Positions 20,970-31,570 of a DNA stretch of 64,000 bases are shown in pieces (position 1 is the first letter of the stretch; each line of letters begins with the position of its first letter). The position numbers were made by a program, and so were the translations under genes. The notes beneath the pieces are model-generated. The model did not search any database. It was not told where the DNA came from and was given only the letters and a program-made list of their open reading frames with translations. Source of the stretch: Orientallactaga sibirica. Lineage: Eukaryota > Chordata > Mammalia > Rodentia > Dipodidae. The stretch is taken from the NCBI GenBank assembly GCA_036365145.1, contig JAEOAD010000024.1, forward strand, positions 16,258,501 through 16,322,500, written 5' to 3'.

Positions 20970-21829
20970 TACAAATGGACACAGCAAGAAAGTACAACCC
21001 ATAAAAAGCTGGGTTTTCCATCTTAGTATATCTCAAATGTTTATATAAAGTATAACCTAAAATCAGTACTATTCGATCTTTTGGACCACCATGTCTATTT
21101 TCTGAATTTCTGCCCATATTATAGGATCCTTTGTATATAAATAAGTTCCAAAGCTAGAAAAATGAGAGAATATTGCTCTCCTGTGTGCACCACATTAATT
21201 TTCAACATTCTGGCAAAAATCTCAAGACATTTCTGTAAAAACAGACTGTGAACATAAACTTCTAATAATTTTGTTTTTGTAATGTTGCCTCAAAACCCAT
21301 TTTAACAATTTCTCAGAAATGGTCTTGAGGCAACAGACTCTAACAGTCTAAAGGAAGGATGAAGGAGTACTTTCCTACCCTCCTGCAGCACATGTGCACA
21401 GAGATGAAACTCTTCCAGGGCCATGCCATTCACTTCACTATACAGAGAGCTAGCCAGGAATGGAGATAACGTCTGCCTCATAAAACATGCTCAACACCAC
21501 TAATATTGACTACTTAACTGTGCCACCACAGTGCACATAGAGAGGTTGTTATGTCACAAAGCACTGTTGGTTAAGAAAGGCACTTCTCGACACAAAATGA
21601 AATTTCTAAGGCTAAACAAATATAAACCAAGTCACACGCTAAAAAGAGAACACTGTTTCAGAAATGCAACACAGAGGACATGTGACGTATCACTATGAAC
21701 TCAGCAGGTACAGTTGGATCAATATGTAACTGTGGACGCCTGCACGTGTTACCTGCTTGTCATGACAATTCATCTGGAGCTTTTGTTCATTGACCCAAAA
21801 TCAGATGTGATTTGAAAATCAATCAGAGT
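20970..21829. other. Single-copy sequence, no gene seen
   Basis: About 860 bases with no recognised repeat and no open frame above 60 codons that looks protein-like. Confidence 0.45.
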
Positions 21830-21831
21830 AG

Positions 21832-22135
21832 CTGGGAACATGGTTTGGTGGGTAAGAGAACTGACTGTGCAAGTATGAAGACCGGAGTTCAAGCTCCCAG
21901 CACACACATAAAGAACCTGGCTGGTGTGGTTGTACATGCCTGTAACCCCAGAGCTGAACACAGTAGAGGAATGCCAGGACTCCTTGGTCAGCCAGTCTAA
22001 CCAAAAGACAGTGCAAGCTCCAGATTCCATGAGAGACCCTGTCTCCAGAAAATACCAAGAAAGGGAGATAGAGGAGGACACCCTCTGTTCTCCCCGGCCT
22101 CCACAATGCATGAGGGCACATGCAACTGTGCACAT
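21832..22135 (+). mobile_element. B3-like SINE
   Basis: CATGGTTTGGTGGGTAAGAG, GAGTTCAAGCTCCCAGCACA, GTTGTACATGCCTGTAACCC and GAGAGACCCTGTCTCCAGAA appear in order. The CA-rich tail opens into the large array that follows. Confidence 0.75.
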
Positions 22136-22957
22136 GTACACACGCACACACACACGTACATATACCACACATACATACATGTGCATATACCATATGCACA
22201 CATGCATATGCCACACACACATGCATATACCACACATACCTACATGTGCATATACCACACACATGCATATACCACACACATGTGCATATACCACACACAT
22301 ACATACCACACCCATGTGCATATACCATACATACATACATATACCACACCCATGTGCATATACCATACATACTTACATATACCACACACACATGCATATA
22401 CCACATACCTACATGCATTTACCACACATACCTACATGTGCATACACCACACACATGTATATGCCACACACACGTGCATATACCACACACATGTGCATAG
22501 ACCACATACCTACATGTGCATATACCACACATACCTACATGTGCATACACCACACATGTATATGCCACACACACGTGCATCTACCATACACACATGTCTA
22601 TACCACACATACATACATATGCATGTACCACACACATGCATATGCCACACACACATGCATATACCACACAAATGTGCATATACCACAATACATACATGTG
22701 CATATACCACACACATGCATATACCACACACACGTGCATATACCATACACATGTGCCTATACCACACATACATACATGTGCATATACCACAAACATACAT
22801 ATATCACACATACCTAAATGTGCATATATCACACACATATGTGCATATACCACGCACACACACATGCATATACTACACACACATGCATATACCACACACA
22901 AGCATGCATATACCACACATAGGTGCATAAACCATACACACACACACACACATTATT
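22136..22957 (+). repeat. 800-bp CATATACCACACA-type tandem array
   Basis: The words CATATACCACACACATG and ATACCTACATGTGCATATAC recur with many small variants and irregular spacing. The tract is CA/TA-rich and mostly alternating purine-pyrimidine. Stop-free frames up to 297 codons on both strands arise from the repeat and show only His-Thr-Tyr or Val-Cys-Met patterns. I do not treat these as genes. Confidence 0.96.
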
Positions 22958-23145
22958 TATTATTTTTATTATGTATTTGCAAGAAGGAAGAGAAAGACAG
23001 GTAGCATGGGCACCTCCAGGGCCTATTGCCACTGTAAACAAACTCCAGATGCATGCAACACTTTGTGTATCTGGCTTTATGTGGGTACTGGGGACTCGAG
23101 CCCAGGCAAGCACCATTAACCACTGAGCAATATCTCTAGCCCCAC
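22958..23145 (-). mobile_element. B2-superfamily SINE, type A, internally deleted
   Basis: Reverse-complement copy directly right of the array. It is missing part of the segment around the B-box (GGGGACTCGAGCCCAGGCAAG joins early). Confidence 0.88.
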
Positions 23146-23317
23146 AATTGTTTTTAAAAAGAAATCAGAAAAAAATGTTGCTGAAACTTTACCTTGTTAT
23201 AATTTCCAGGCCTTATGCATAAGAAAAACATTTTTCCTCATTTTTCAGACATTGGCGAAAGAGTAGATAATGGAAAAATCTATTTTAAAATCCACTCAAG
23301 ATTTCCAATATCTCAGA

Positions 23318-23655
23318 TCTGGCAAGATAGCTGAGCTGTGAAGAGTGCTTGTCACTTAAGCATGAGGGCCCCCTCAGGCCAGCAATCAACAAGTTCCCCA
23401 GAACCGACATAAAAATCCAGGCATTACCACACACACCTGTAACCCCCATCTGCGGGGGGCAAATACCAGAGAACCACAGAGCCTTACTGACTGACAGACA
23501 GCAGCTCTGAGTTGAAGGAGACCTATCTCAAGCAAACAGCTCATGAGTGACAAGAGGACCTCCAACATTCTCCTCTGGCCCCTGCCCACACACATACACA
23601 TGTGACCACTTCTGCACACTCATGTGCATACACCACACATCACACACATACTCCG
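23318..23655 (+). mobile_element. B3-like SINE
   Basis: TCTGGCAAGATAGCTGAGCT, ACACACCTGTAACCCCCATC, GAGACCTATCTCAAGC and the CA-rich end CACACACATACACATGTGAC. An extra segment, AGGCCAGCAATCAAC, is inserted before the B-box position. Confidence 0.75.
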
Positions 23656-23934
23656 GTGAAAAAGAAATTCCAGTATTTTTACAAATTTCAAATGCCAAAG
23701 AGTTAATGCAAACCTTTCTAAGATACCTGCCCTTTGAGCACGGTGGTTGCAAACATTTGTATGGCTGGTTGTGGAATATTTTCCCTACATCAGGAAAAAA
23801 AAAAATCAGTATTTTCTCTTGTCACCAAAGCTAATTGTGTCCGGAAAAACAAAAAATACATGTCTCCACCGAACCCAAGTTCTCCTTCTGCCCCATCCTG
23901 TGGTGACATCACAACTTGTGGCGGGGGAGGGTAG
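23656..23934. other. Single-copy sequence, nothing recognised
   Basis: A short unique stretch with an A-run near 23789-23800. The small frames here lack protein-like composition. Confidence 0.4.
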
Positions 23935-24082
23935 TTGTTTTTGTTTTTGTTTTTATTTTTGTTTTTTGAGGTAGGGTCTCACTCTAGCCCAGGCTGACCT
24001 GGAATTCACTATGTAGTCTCAGGCTGGCCTTGAACTCACAGTGATCCTCCTACATCCGCCTCCCAAATGCTGGGATCAAAGC
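23935..24082 (-). mobile_element. B1-like SINE, 5'-truncated
   Basis: (TTTTTG)n tail on the left, then GAGGTAGGGTCTCACTCTAG through CCAAATGCTGGGATCAAAG. The last 25-30 bases (the B1 start) are missing. Confidence 0.93.
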
Positions 24083-24349
24083 ACAACTTGGTGTTGTTGT
24101 TTTTTAAGTTATAAACATTTTTAATAAAAATATACAGAATTAACAGTAAGATTGCATTTTTATTGTGCACATAAAAACATTTTATTTCTGATATGCTGTC
24201 TGAAAACTTTACAGAATATTCTCCAACTGACAGCTGCAATGTTACATCTTAATAAGAAGTTTCATGGTTAATTGCATCCTTTATTAATAACTGGTTCATC
24301 ATTTGGACCATACAAGTCAATTGCACAACTTTAAGAAGCATAATAGCCT
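24083..24349. other. AT-rich sequence, nothing recognised
   Basis: About 270 bases, AT-rich, without a recognised repeat. Confidence 0.4.
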
Positions 24350-24352
24350 TTT

Positions 24353-24565
24353 TTTAAAAAAAAATTTCTTTTTATTTATTTATTTGGAAGAGGCAGAGGG
24401 AGAGAGAGAGAGGGAGGGAGAGAATGGTTGCACCAGGGCCTCTAGCCACTGCAAATGAACTCCAGATGCATGCACCACCTTGTGCATCTGGATCCTGAGG
24501 AATTAAATCTGGGTCCTTTCGCTTTGCAGGCAAGTGCCTTAACCGCTAAGCCATCTCTCCAGGCC
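24353..24565 (-). mobile_element. B2-superfamily SINE, type A, internally deleted
   Basis: Missing the segment CTTACATGGG between GTGCATCTGG and ATCCTGAGGAATT. Possible TSD CATAAT on both sides (near 24340 and 24568). Confidence 0.92.
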
Positions 24566-24569
24566 AACA

Positions 24570-25119
24570 TAATGAATGTTGTCATTATTGAATGTGAAGA
24601 TATAAAAGGCTCTTCAAGATGCAGATGTGTTCTAGCCTTGTTTCTCTATTCAATTCTGCAAAGAGGCCTTAAGTCATAGTGTAAACTTGCATTACATTGT
24701 AAAAATAAGCACCATTAGCATCCGTGCTGAGGCCATGAATGCAGAGTTTCAACTTCACAGCAGGGTCAGGATGGAAAAGCAGGCCAAAGCTGTTCAGGGG
24801 AGGGGGGGAGGCGGGGGGGAGTGCTTACTGTACTTTGGGTGCTTAGCCAAGGGAAAATACTAAAACATAGGAGGAAAAACAAAAAGAAGATGTAGGGCCA
24901 AGTCCTTTAAGCCACAAAACTGATCCCCACCCTACCCATAAAGTTCATATGGTCACTTTTATCTTTACTTACTGGGGGCCATGGTAAGACTTCTATGCCC
25001 TTCACGAGCTGAAGCATCTGTATATTGAGTTCCGTACCCAAAGCTTAGGCCAGAGCTTGAGCTTGTGAGGTACAGTCGCTAAACTTTCAAGAAAAGAAGC
25101 ATCTAGAATGCTGTGCCCT
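24570..25119. other. Single-copy sequence containing a G-rich spot
   Basis: No repeat recognised. The only standout is the G-run cluster at 24797-24820, listed separately. Confidence 0.4.
24797..24820 (+). other. G-run cluster, possible G-quadruplex
   Basis: GGGG, GGGGGGG, GG and GGGGGGG runs separated by one to three bases. This fits the G3+N1-7 pattern on the plus strand. Confidence 0.6.
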
Positions 25120-25120
25120 A

Positions 25121-25312
25121 GACTGGAGAGGTGGCTCCACAGTGAAGACACTTGCCTGCAAAGCCCAAGGACCCAAGTTTAATTCCCCAACATCCACATA
25201 AAAAGCCAGATGCACAAGTTGGGTCATGTACCTGGAGTTCCTTTGCAATGGCTAGAGGCCCTGGTCCATCCATTCTCTGTCTGCCCCCTCCATCGATAAA
25301 TAAATGAAATCT
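25121..25312 (+). mobile_element. B2-superfamily SINE, type A
   Basis: AGACTGGAGAGGTGGCTCCA through CGATAAATAAATGAAATC. The CT stretch is reduced to CTGTCTGCCCCCTCC, unlike most copies. Confidence 0.9.
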
Positions 25313-25751
25313 TTTAAAAATATTATCTATTATTTAAAATAAGTAAATAAATAAATAAATAAGATGCTGTGACCCTTAAGAGGATTTTCTTAGGATCGGT
25401 GGAGCAGAGAGAACATACGGTTTTGGCCTTAGCTTGGATCACTTCGCTTTATGTATTCACGTGTGTATGTATGGGGGAAATGTAAAATAGAACAGTAGCC
25501 AAGAGCAAGTATGAAAAGAGGAGCAGGAAGAGGAATGAGGGACAGGCAAAAGGATACCTGACCCACGTAAATAGAACGAGGAGGATATGGGGGTGTAAGA
25601 GAAAATGGAGGGAGAATACTGGGGAGAAAGACTGAGAATCAACTAAAAGTGATCATTTTTGAAAATGCCAGAATGAATGATACCTAAATCTCCAGAGGCC
25701 AACTAACAATAATTACAAAAGTAAAAAGTGTTTTCCTACCTAATTGGTACA
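25313..25751. other. Single-copy sequence, nothing recognised
   Basis: Begins with a second AAAT-rich patch (25335-25362). It is purine-rich at 25500-25640. Confidence 0.4.
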
Positions 25752-25907
25752 TTTTTATTTTTTTCTTCGAGGTAGGGCCTTACTCTAGCTAAAGCTGACC
25801 TGCAATTCACTCTGTAGTCTCAGGGGGGCCTCGAACACACGGTGTGATCCTCTTACCTCTGCCTCCCGAGTGCTGGGATTAAAGGCGTGCACCACCATGG
25901 CCAGCTC
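25752..25907 (-). mobile_element. B1-like SINE
   Basis: Complete reverse-complement copy from a T-rich tail to CACCACCATGGCCAGCT. TSDs were not resolved. Confidence 0.93.
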
Positions 25908-26130
25908 TGATTTACTTATTATTTATTTTAAGGAGAAAGAAACAGGCAGGGAAAAAAAAAAAAAAGCAGAGAGAGAGAATGAGTACACCAGGGCCTCTCG
26001 CCACTGCAAACAAATTTCAGACACATTCGTCACTTGTGTATCTGGCTTTAAGTGGGTACTGGGGAATCAAACCCTGATCCTTAGACTTTGCAAACAAGCA
26101 TCTTAACTGCTGAGCCGATTCTCCAACCTC
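25908..26130 (-). mobile_element. B2-superfamily SINE, type A
   Basis: Directly abuts the preceding B1. The GA stretch is replaced in part by a 14-base A-run (near 25951-25964). Confidence 0.92.
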
Positions 26131-26789
26131 CTAACTGGAGTATTTTAAGCCTCATTTTGATACATCACTTTGGGGAGGTGAATGAATGGCAATTCATGAT
26201 TCAATTTCTAACAATGAAGTCTTAACGTTCAGAAGGAAACTGTGACACACCCAGAACCATAAATCCTCAAATGCAGCCTTTCTGCACTGAGCTCTCTCCC
26301 ATGTGTGTGCCACCAGGTCACTCTTACTTGACATTATCATTTTTATTCTTATATCCTTATATTTGTAGATAGCCTGGCCCTAAACATTTCATTGAGCTCA
26401 AGGCCATCTGCACAGATATACATCACATGCTATGCCCACTCAGGTGAATCAAATGTACCCCAAATTCAATTTTTCACACCAAATTTGGCATCTTCCAAGA
26501 AACTTGGGCCTGTTCGAAATGGTATCTTTTAACAAATGGTACTGTCACACAGGCCATAAACCTTACCCCTCTACACAGCATGCCATCCTGTGCCCATCGC
26601 CAAGACTTACCAAGTGCCATCTCTCGAACAGCTCTCATATCCATCTACTTGACCCCATCCCCTTTGCATATACCACATCACTCTAGTCTGACCACACCCT
26701 CAGAAGAAACAGCAGCAAGATTGGCCTGTCATGTCTACTCCAGCGCCCCCTGTATGCTCCTTTTTGCACTGCAGCCACTGTAAACAAGT
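26131..26789. other. Single-copy sequence, no gene seen
   Basis: About 660 bases. The two overlapping frames at 26432-26783 are serine/proline-rich and unsupported. Confidence 0.4.
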
Positions 26790-27306
26790 TTCAATCTGGT
26801 TATAATCTTTCTGCTTAAATAACTTCAGCTCTTTCTAGTATCTTAAAATAAAGGGCCCATCATGAATAGGATATGGTAGGACCCGCATGATCTAGTCGCT
26901 GCCCCTTTGACCTTTCCCAGTCACTCCGGCATTTTTGGTCCTCAAATGCACCTGTTTGTTCTCACCTTGCTGCCTTAAACATATGACATCCCCTCCTTCT
27001 CAAATGCCCTTCATGTCATCTGTTACCACCCAGCCTCCGCTTAGCTTATCTCACTAGTCCTTAATTACCACTTCTCCTGGGAATTCTTCCAGGAGACATA
27101 AGTTTACTGCATTATTTTCCAACACAGAATCACGTCCTTTTTTCTGAAGAGCACATATGTCAACAGATAATGACACAATTATTAGGAGAGATATTTAACG
27201 ACCGCCTCACTCCTACCTCCTATTATACACTGCATGAACACATATGAAGTGCCTATCTTTGTTTCCACTATACCCACTTATTGGCACATTTGGCAGTACT
27301 ATATGC
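26790..27306 (+). mobile_element. LINE2 (L2) 3' fragment
   Basis: Follows the L2 3' sequence as I remember it: TTTCTGCTTAAATAACTTCA, AAAATAAAGGGCCCATCATG, CCCGCATGATCTAGTCGCTG, CACCTTGCTGCCTTAAAC, CTTCATGTCATCTGTTACCA. L2 is long extinct in placental mammals. The coding frame is destroyed. Confidence 0.75.
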
Positions 27307-27320
27307 TTAAGAGACTTTTT

Positions 27321-27456
27321 TTTTTTTTCGAGGTAGGGTCTCACTCTGGCCCAGGCTGACCTGGAATTAATTATGTAGTCTCAGGGTGGCCTTGAACTCA
27401 CGGCAATCCTGCTACACCTGCTGGGATTAAAGGCGTACGCCACCACCACACCCGGT
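27321..27456 (-). mobile_element. B1-like SINE with TSD
   Basis: Reverse-complement copy with an internal deletion (GCTACACCTGCTGGG lacks the CTGCCTCCCGAGTG segment). TSD TTAAGAGACTTTTT at 27307-27320 and 27457-27470. Confidence 0.95.
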
Positions 27457-27756
27457 TTAAGAGACTTTTTTGAATTTTTAATTAGCCTCTAATTGACTGA
27501 GATTATATCACAGGAGATAGTTTAAAGCTGTAAAAGCATGTAAACACAAACATAATTCATGAGGAAACATAACTACCAGCCCATTCCATTTATAGGTGAT
27601 TTTTTGGAGTAATTCTGTCCACAATGGGAAAAAAAGAAAAGCCTAGAACAATTAGGTGCACAACAGACAAATACAGCAAATGTGAACTATCCATGTGACA
27701 ATCTAATTCATATTTATCAGCTATATATACTCAAAAATATATTTTATGCTCAAAAG

Positions 27757-27862
27757 ATTTTTTTATTTACAAGCAGGAAGAGAGAGAGAAGGAGAGAGAG
27801 GGAGAATGGGCATGCCAGGGCCTCCATCCACTGCAAAGGAACTCCAGATGCATGCTCAGCTT
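27757..27862 (-). mobile_element. B2-superfamily SINE, truncated
   Basis: Only the tail and 3' half are present (GA stretch, GGGCATGCCAGGGCCTCC, CCAGATGCATGCTC). A 5'-truncated insertion. Confidence 0.9.
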
Positions 27863-27881
27863 CTTAAAAGAATAAATTTTT

Positions 27882-28086
27882 CAGGCTGGAGAGACAGCTC
27901 CACATTTAAGGCATTTGCCTGCAAAGCCTAATACCTGGGCTAGATTCCTTAGTACTCAGGTAAAGCAAGATGCACAAAGTGGCGCATGCATCTTCAGTTT
28001 GTTAGCAGTAGCCAGAGACCGTGGTGTACCCATTTTCATTATCCCCCCTCCCACCTTGCAAATAAACAAATAAATATTTTTAAAAA
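27882..28086 (+). mobile_element. B2-superfamily SINE, type A
   Basis: AGGCTGGAGAGACAGCTCCA through CAAATAAACAAATAAATATT. The CT stretch is reduced to ATTATCCCCCCTCCCACC. Confidence 0.9.
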
Positions 28087-28101
28087 TATAAATTTTTCTA
28101 G

Positions 28102-28172
28102 GTTATGTCTGCAGTTCAATGGTAGAGCGCTTGCCTAGCATGCTCAAGGCCTGGGTTCAATGCCCAGCAATG
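28102..28172 (+). mobile_element. ID SINE
   Basis: TGCAGTTCAATGGTAGAGCG, CTTGCCTAGCATGCTCAAGG and CCTGGGTTCAATGCCCAGC match the tRNA-Ala-derived ID element well. A CA microsatellite replaces the A tail. The clearest ID copy in the window. Confidence 0.9.
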
Positions 28173-28173
28173 C

Positions 28174-28205
<32 letters not shown>
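28173..28205 (+). repeat. (CA)n microsatellite
   Basis: About 16 CA units at the 3' end of the ID element. Confidence 0.96.
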
Positions 28206-28208
<3 letters not shown>

Positions 28209-28626
28209 TCAAAACTTGCATGCAATGACATCACAAGTCTCAAAGCCTTTACTATGAGTGGGAGAAGCCAGATAAAAAAACAATTTGCTGTATGTATGAT
28301 TTCACTTTTATGAATTTTTGGAATGGCAAGTAGATTACAATGACAGAAAATATGTCAACAATTGCTTGGGTGCAGGAAGAGGGAAAGCTGATTGCCAAGA
28401 GGTGTAAGGAACTGTTTGGAAATGAGAGAAATATTTATTGTTCTGAGTATAGTGACCATTTCTCATGTATGTGCACAGGTCAAAACTTATAAAATATATC
28501 CTTAAAACTTAAGCAATTTATCATTGATTATACCTAAACAAAGTGGTAGTAGTTATGTAAATTCAATAGAAATCATTAAGAGCTAAATGCAATCTTTACA
28601 ATTTGTATATTTGTATACCAAAAATA

Positions 28627-28792
28627 CCCAGGCATGACAGCACACACTTTTAATCCCAGCACTTGGGAGGCAGAGGTAGAAGGATCACTGTGAGTTCAAA
28701 GGCCACCCTGAGACTACATAGTAGATTCCAGGTCAGCCTGGGCTAGAGTGGAACCCTATCTCAAAAAACAATAAATAGATAAATAAACCAAA
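28627..28792 (+). mobile_element. B1-like SINE
   Basis: CCCAGGCATGACAGCACACA through GGAACCCTATCTCAAAAAAC, with an AATAAATAGATAAATAAA tail. Confidence 0.92.
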
Positions 28793-28814
28793 GACATGGA
28801 AAAAAAAAGGAAAT

Positions 28815-29068
28815 GAGAGCTGGAGAGATGGATCAGCTCTTGCCTGCAAAGCCTAAAGGACCAGATTTGATTCCTTAGTACCCATGTAAGTCAGATGCAC
28901 ATGGTGCCCCAGTACCTACTTAAAAAGCCAGATGCACTAGGTGGCACATGCATCTGGAGTTCATTTGCAGTGGCTAGAGGCCCTGATATGCCCATTCTCT
29001 CTCTTTCTCTCTGTCTCTCTGCCTTTCCCCCCTTTCTCAAATAAATCAATAAATAAAATATTATTTTT
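28815..29068 (+). mobile_element. B2-superfamily SINE, type A, with internal duplication
   Basis: The segment CCAGTACC...AAGCCAGATGCAC occurs twice (around 28877-28907 and 28909-28939). A/B-box spacing is shortened because CAGTTAAGGCA is missing. Confidence 0.9.
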
Positions 29069-29327
29069 AAAAAGGCAAAAAGTCAATAAGTTCTAAACTT
29101 TCTTGTCACTTCATTATTTGATCATTCCAAAATTGCATCTTATTTCTAACAGATATCAAGAGATTAAAAATAAAATCCTAGAACTAGTCACTAACAAAAA
29201 CTATAAAAATAATATTCCCTTTCAAAAACGTACAGGTAATTTATTGACAACAAACAAAACATTTTTATTCAGATTCTGACTTGCTAAAAATGACTAAGGA
29301 ATGTTGTGATTTAAAGCTCGGAATTTT

Positions 29328-29468
29328 TACGCCTTTAATCCCAGCACTCGGGAGGCAGAGGTAGGAGGATCGCCAAGAGTTCAAGGCCACCCTGAGACTA
29401 CAGTCCAGGTCAGCCTGAGCCAGAGTGAGACCCCACCTTGGAAAACCAAAACAAAAAAAAAAAAAAAG
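29328..29468 (+). mobile_element. B1-like SINE, 5'-truncated
   Basis: Starts within the body at TACGCCTTTAATCCCAGCAC. A deletion after GACTACAG removes TAGTGAATTC. A tail of 18 A follows. Confidence 0.93.
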
Positions 29469-30053
29469 CATTTTGAAGATATCCAAAGTTTATCCGAATT
29501 AAAAATAAATCTGGAAGAGCATAATTATTTTAAAGTCAGTATTTCTAACAATTACAGGAGTAAACAGCTATTCTAATGCTTGCCTTTCCCTCTTCATTGT
29601 TCACTTAAACTTGGCAAACTCTGGTTTAGTTAAAGTTTGCTACAGGCAAAATTTTATATTCTCTGAGTTCTGTGATATGGATGCATCAGCTATTTCAAAA
29701 ATTTGCAGACTAAATAGAATATTAATGGCCCTAATGATTTTTAAATACTATTTGCAAGGTTGTTTAAAATGTCTTAGCAACAATCAATAAGATAATGAAT
29801 GTGAAAATACTTTGTACATAGCAAACCGCTACCCAAGCATAAGTGAAGAGATTAAAATATGTTTTAAATTACTTGAGATGAAAGTATTTGAAAGAATAAA
29901 ATAGATGGTAAATTATCATAACTTATTCAAGTAGAGGATGTTTTAAAAACAAAATCCAGACTTGCATAGATCACTTGAAAGAAGCCCACAGTTTATTGTT
30001 TAAAAACAGGAAGAGATGATTTTCTACAAGTAATAAAATAAACCAATCTAATG
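29469..30053. other. AT-rich single-copy sequence
   Basis: About 585 bases, no recognised repeat, no notable open frame. Confidence 0.45.
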
Positions 30054-30066
30054 ATGGGCCACTTTT

Positions 30067-30265
30067 AAAAATACTTTTATGGATTTATTTACAAGCAGAG
30101 AAAGAGAATGAGAATGGCTGTGCAAGGGATTCCAGCCACTGCAAACAAACTCCAGATGTATGCACCACTTTGTGCATCTTACTTTAAATAGGTACTGAGG
30201 AATTGAAACCAGGTCATTAGGCTTTGGAGGCAAGCACCTTAACCACTGAGCCATCTCTCCAGCCC
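30067..30265 (-). mobile_element. B2-superfamily SINE, type A, first of two at one target
   Basis: Flanked by ATGGGCCACTTTT (30054-30066) and ATGTGCCACTTTTTT (30266-30280), a TSD with one mismatch. Body ends in GCCATCTCTCCAGCCC. Confidence 0.93.
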
Positions 30266-30280
30266 ATGTGCCACTTTTTT

Positions 30281-30507
30281 TTATTTTACAGAGAGAGGGA
30301 AAGAGACAGAGAGAGAAAGAATTGGTGCACTGGGGCCTCAGCTACTGCAATCAAACTCCAGATGCTTGCACCACCTAGTGGGCATGTGAGACCTTGCACT
30401 TGCCTCACCTTTGTGCATGTGGCTAACATGGGATCTGGAGAGTCAAACATGGGTTCTTGGGCTTCACAGGCAAGCACCTTAACCATTAAGCCATTTCTCC
30501 AGACCCC
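30281..30507 (-). mobile_element. B2-superfamily SINE, type C, second at the same target
   Basis: Flanked by ATGTGCCACTTTTTT (30266-30280) and ATGAGCCACTTTTT (30508-30521). It carries the type C segment in reverse (CACCTAGTGGGCATGTGAGA) with a weak CTCF-like match at 30366-30384 (16 of 19 positions, minus strand). Confidence 0.93.
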
Positions 30508-30521
30508 ATGAGCCACTTTTT

Positions 30522-30914
30522 GAAACAGACAGAAATGTATTTTCATTGTCATCTGTTCTGAGACTTACACTCAGAACACCACTGGCCAAAATACTTTCAT
30601 TAATCTCTAATATAAAAATAATGTGAAAGAGAAGACAATATAACTAAAGTAATACATTATGCCGATCCTTCCAAACTTCCTTTTTTAACAGAATTATTTT
30701 TGTCCCAGAGACTCTCATGAGTCTACCATATTCAATCATTTCCTGGAAAGATTAGGCAGTAATCAGCTAAGGTGTTTTAGGTATTCCAGGACCCAAATTA
30801 AAAGCAGGATGGATGAAAATGGAACAAAACACAGCCAGTTGTAACTCTGGTAAATTGGTGTGGATCAATGAAAAGGCTATTTATCACCAAAGTATTGCAT
30901 AAAACCAAAGGAAA
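30522..30914. other. Single-copy sequence, nothing recognised
   Basis: About 390 bases between SINEs. Confidence 0.4.
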
Positions 30915-30916
30915 TT

Positions 30917-30997
30917 TGGCTTATGTGGGTACTGAGGAATCAAACCTGGGTACTTAGGCTTCTCAGGCAAGCACCTTAACCCTAAGCCATCTCTCTT
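30917..30997 (-). mobile_element. B2-superfamily SINE fragment
   Basis: Only the 5' third is present: GGCTTATGTGGGTACTGAGG through CCTAAGCCATCTCTC. No tail, so it is not a normal 5' truncation. More likely a rearranged remnant. Confidence 0.85.
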
Positions 30998-31000
30998 GAT

Positions 31001-31312
31001 GGGCTGGGGAGATGGCTCAGTGCATGAAGCATGGATACCTGTGTTTACATCCTGAAAACCTACATAAAGCCAGATATGGTAGCACGATGTCTATAATCCC
31101 AGCTGAGATTGGAGGCAGAGATTGGAGAATCTTCCAGAAGCTTGTGGGCCAGCTGGCCTGGGGAACACAGCAGTAAAAGAGAACCCCTGCATCAAACAAG
31201 GTAGAATGTGAGGAACAGCACCTGAGGTTGTCCCCTGCCCTCCACATACAGCCATGGCTCACACACCCCTACATTCACTCCCAGGAATGCACACATGAAT
31301 ATCACACTCTGA
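31001..31312 (+). mobile_element. B3-like SINE
   Basis: GGGCTGGGGAGATGGCTCAG, ATGTCTATAATCCCAGCTGA, CACCTGAGGTTGTCCCCTGC and a short CA-rich end. Followed by a purine-rich patch. Confidence 0.78.
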
Positions 31313-31570
31313 AGAAAGAGGAGCAAATGAGGGCAGAGGAAGAAGGAAGGGGGGAAGGAAGAAGAAATTAATAATAATTATTATTATTAATTGTTATTAT
31401 TTGGTTACAGAGAAACCTGGGAGTTGTCAACATGTAAATAGAGCAAATTATGGAGAGAGGGGAACAAAACCAGTTAATTATGTTGGTCAAAAATGTTTGC
31501 ATTTTGTGAAGACTGACTATGTGAAGAAAAAAATAAATCAGAGTTCCATAATCAAACAAATCCTAAAACC

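Larger units (their letters stand above)
27590..28560 (+). mobile_element. Ancient L1M-type fragment, interrupted by three SINEs
   Basis: The pieces 27590-27755 and 28206-28560 read in order as the end of an old L1. Words near the end include GCTGTATGTATGATTTCACT, AACAATTGCTTGGGTGCAGG and ACTTAAGCAATTTATCATTG. The SINEs between them are listed separately. Strong divergence; subfamily not assigned. Confidence 0.6.

Noticed and set aside
21770..23004. Overlapping frames up to 297 codons rich in His-Thr-Tyr or Cys-Met-Val
   Set aside because: Products of the CATATACCACACA array, open in several frames on both strands at once. No sign of a gene.
26740..26760. CTCF-like site (AGGGGGCGCT on the minus strand)
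   Set aside because: The 3' half is good, but the CCAS part carries three mismatches (CATACAG). Too weak to list.
28102..28172. tRNA gene
   Set aside because: The A- and B-box-like segments belong to an ID SINE. The full cloverleaf is not preserved and the 3' side is a CA repeat.
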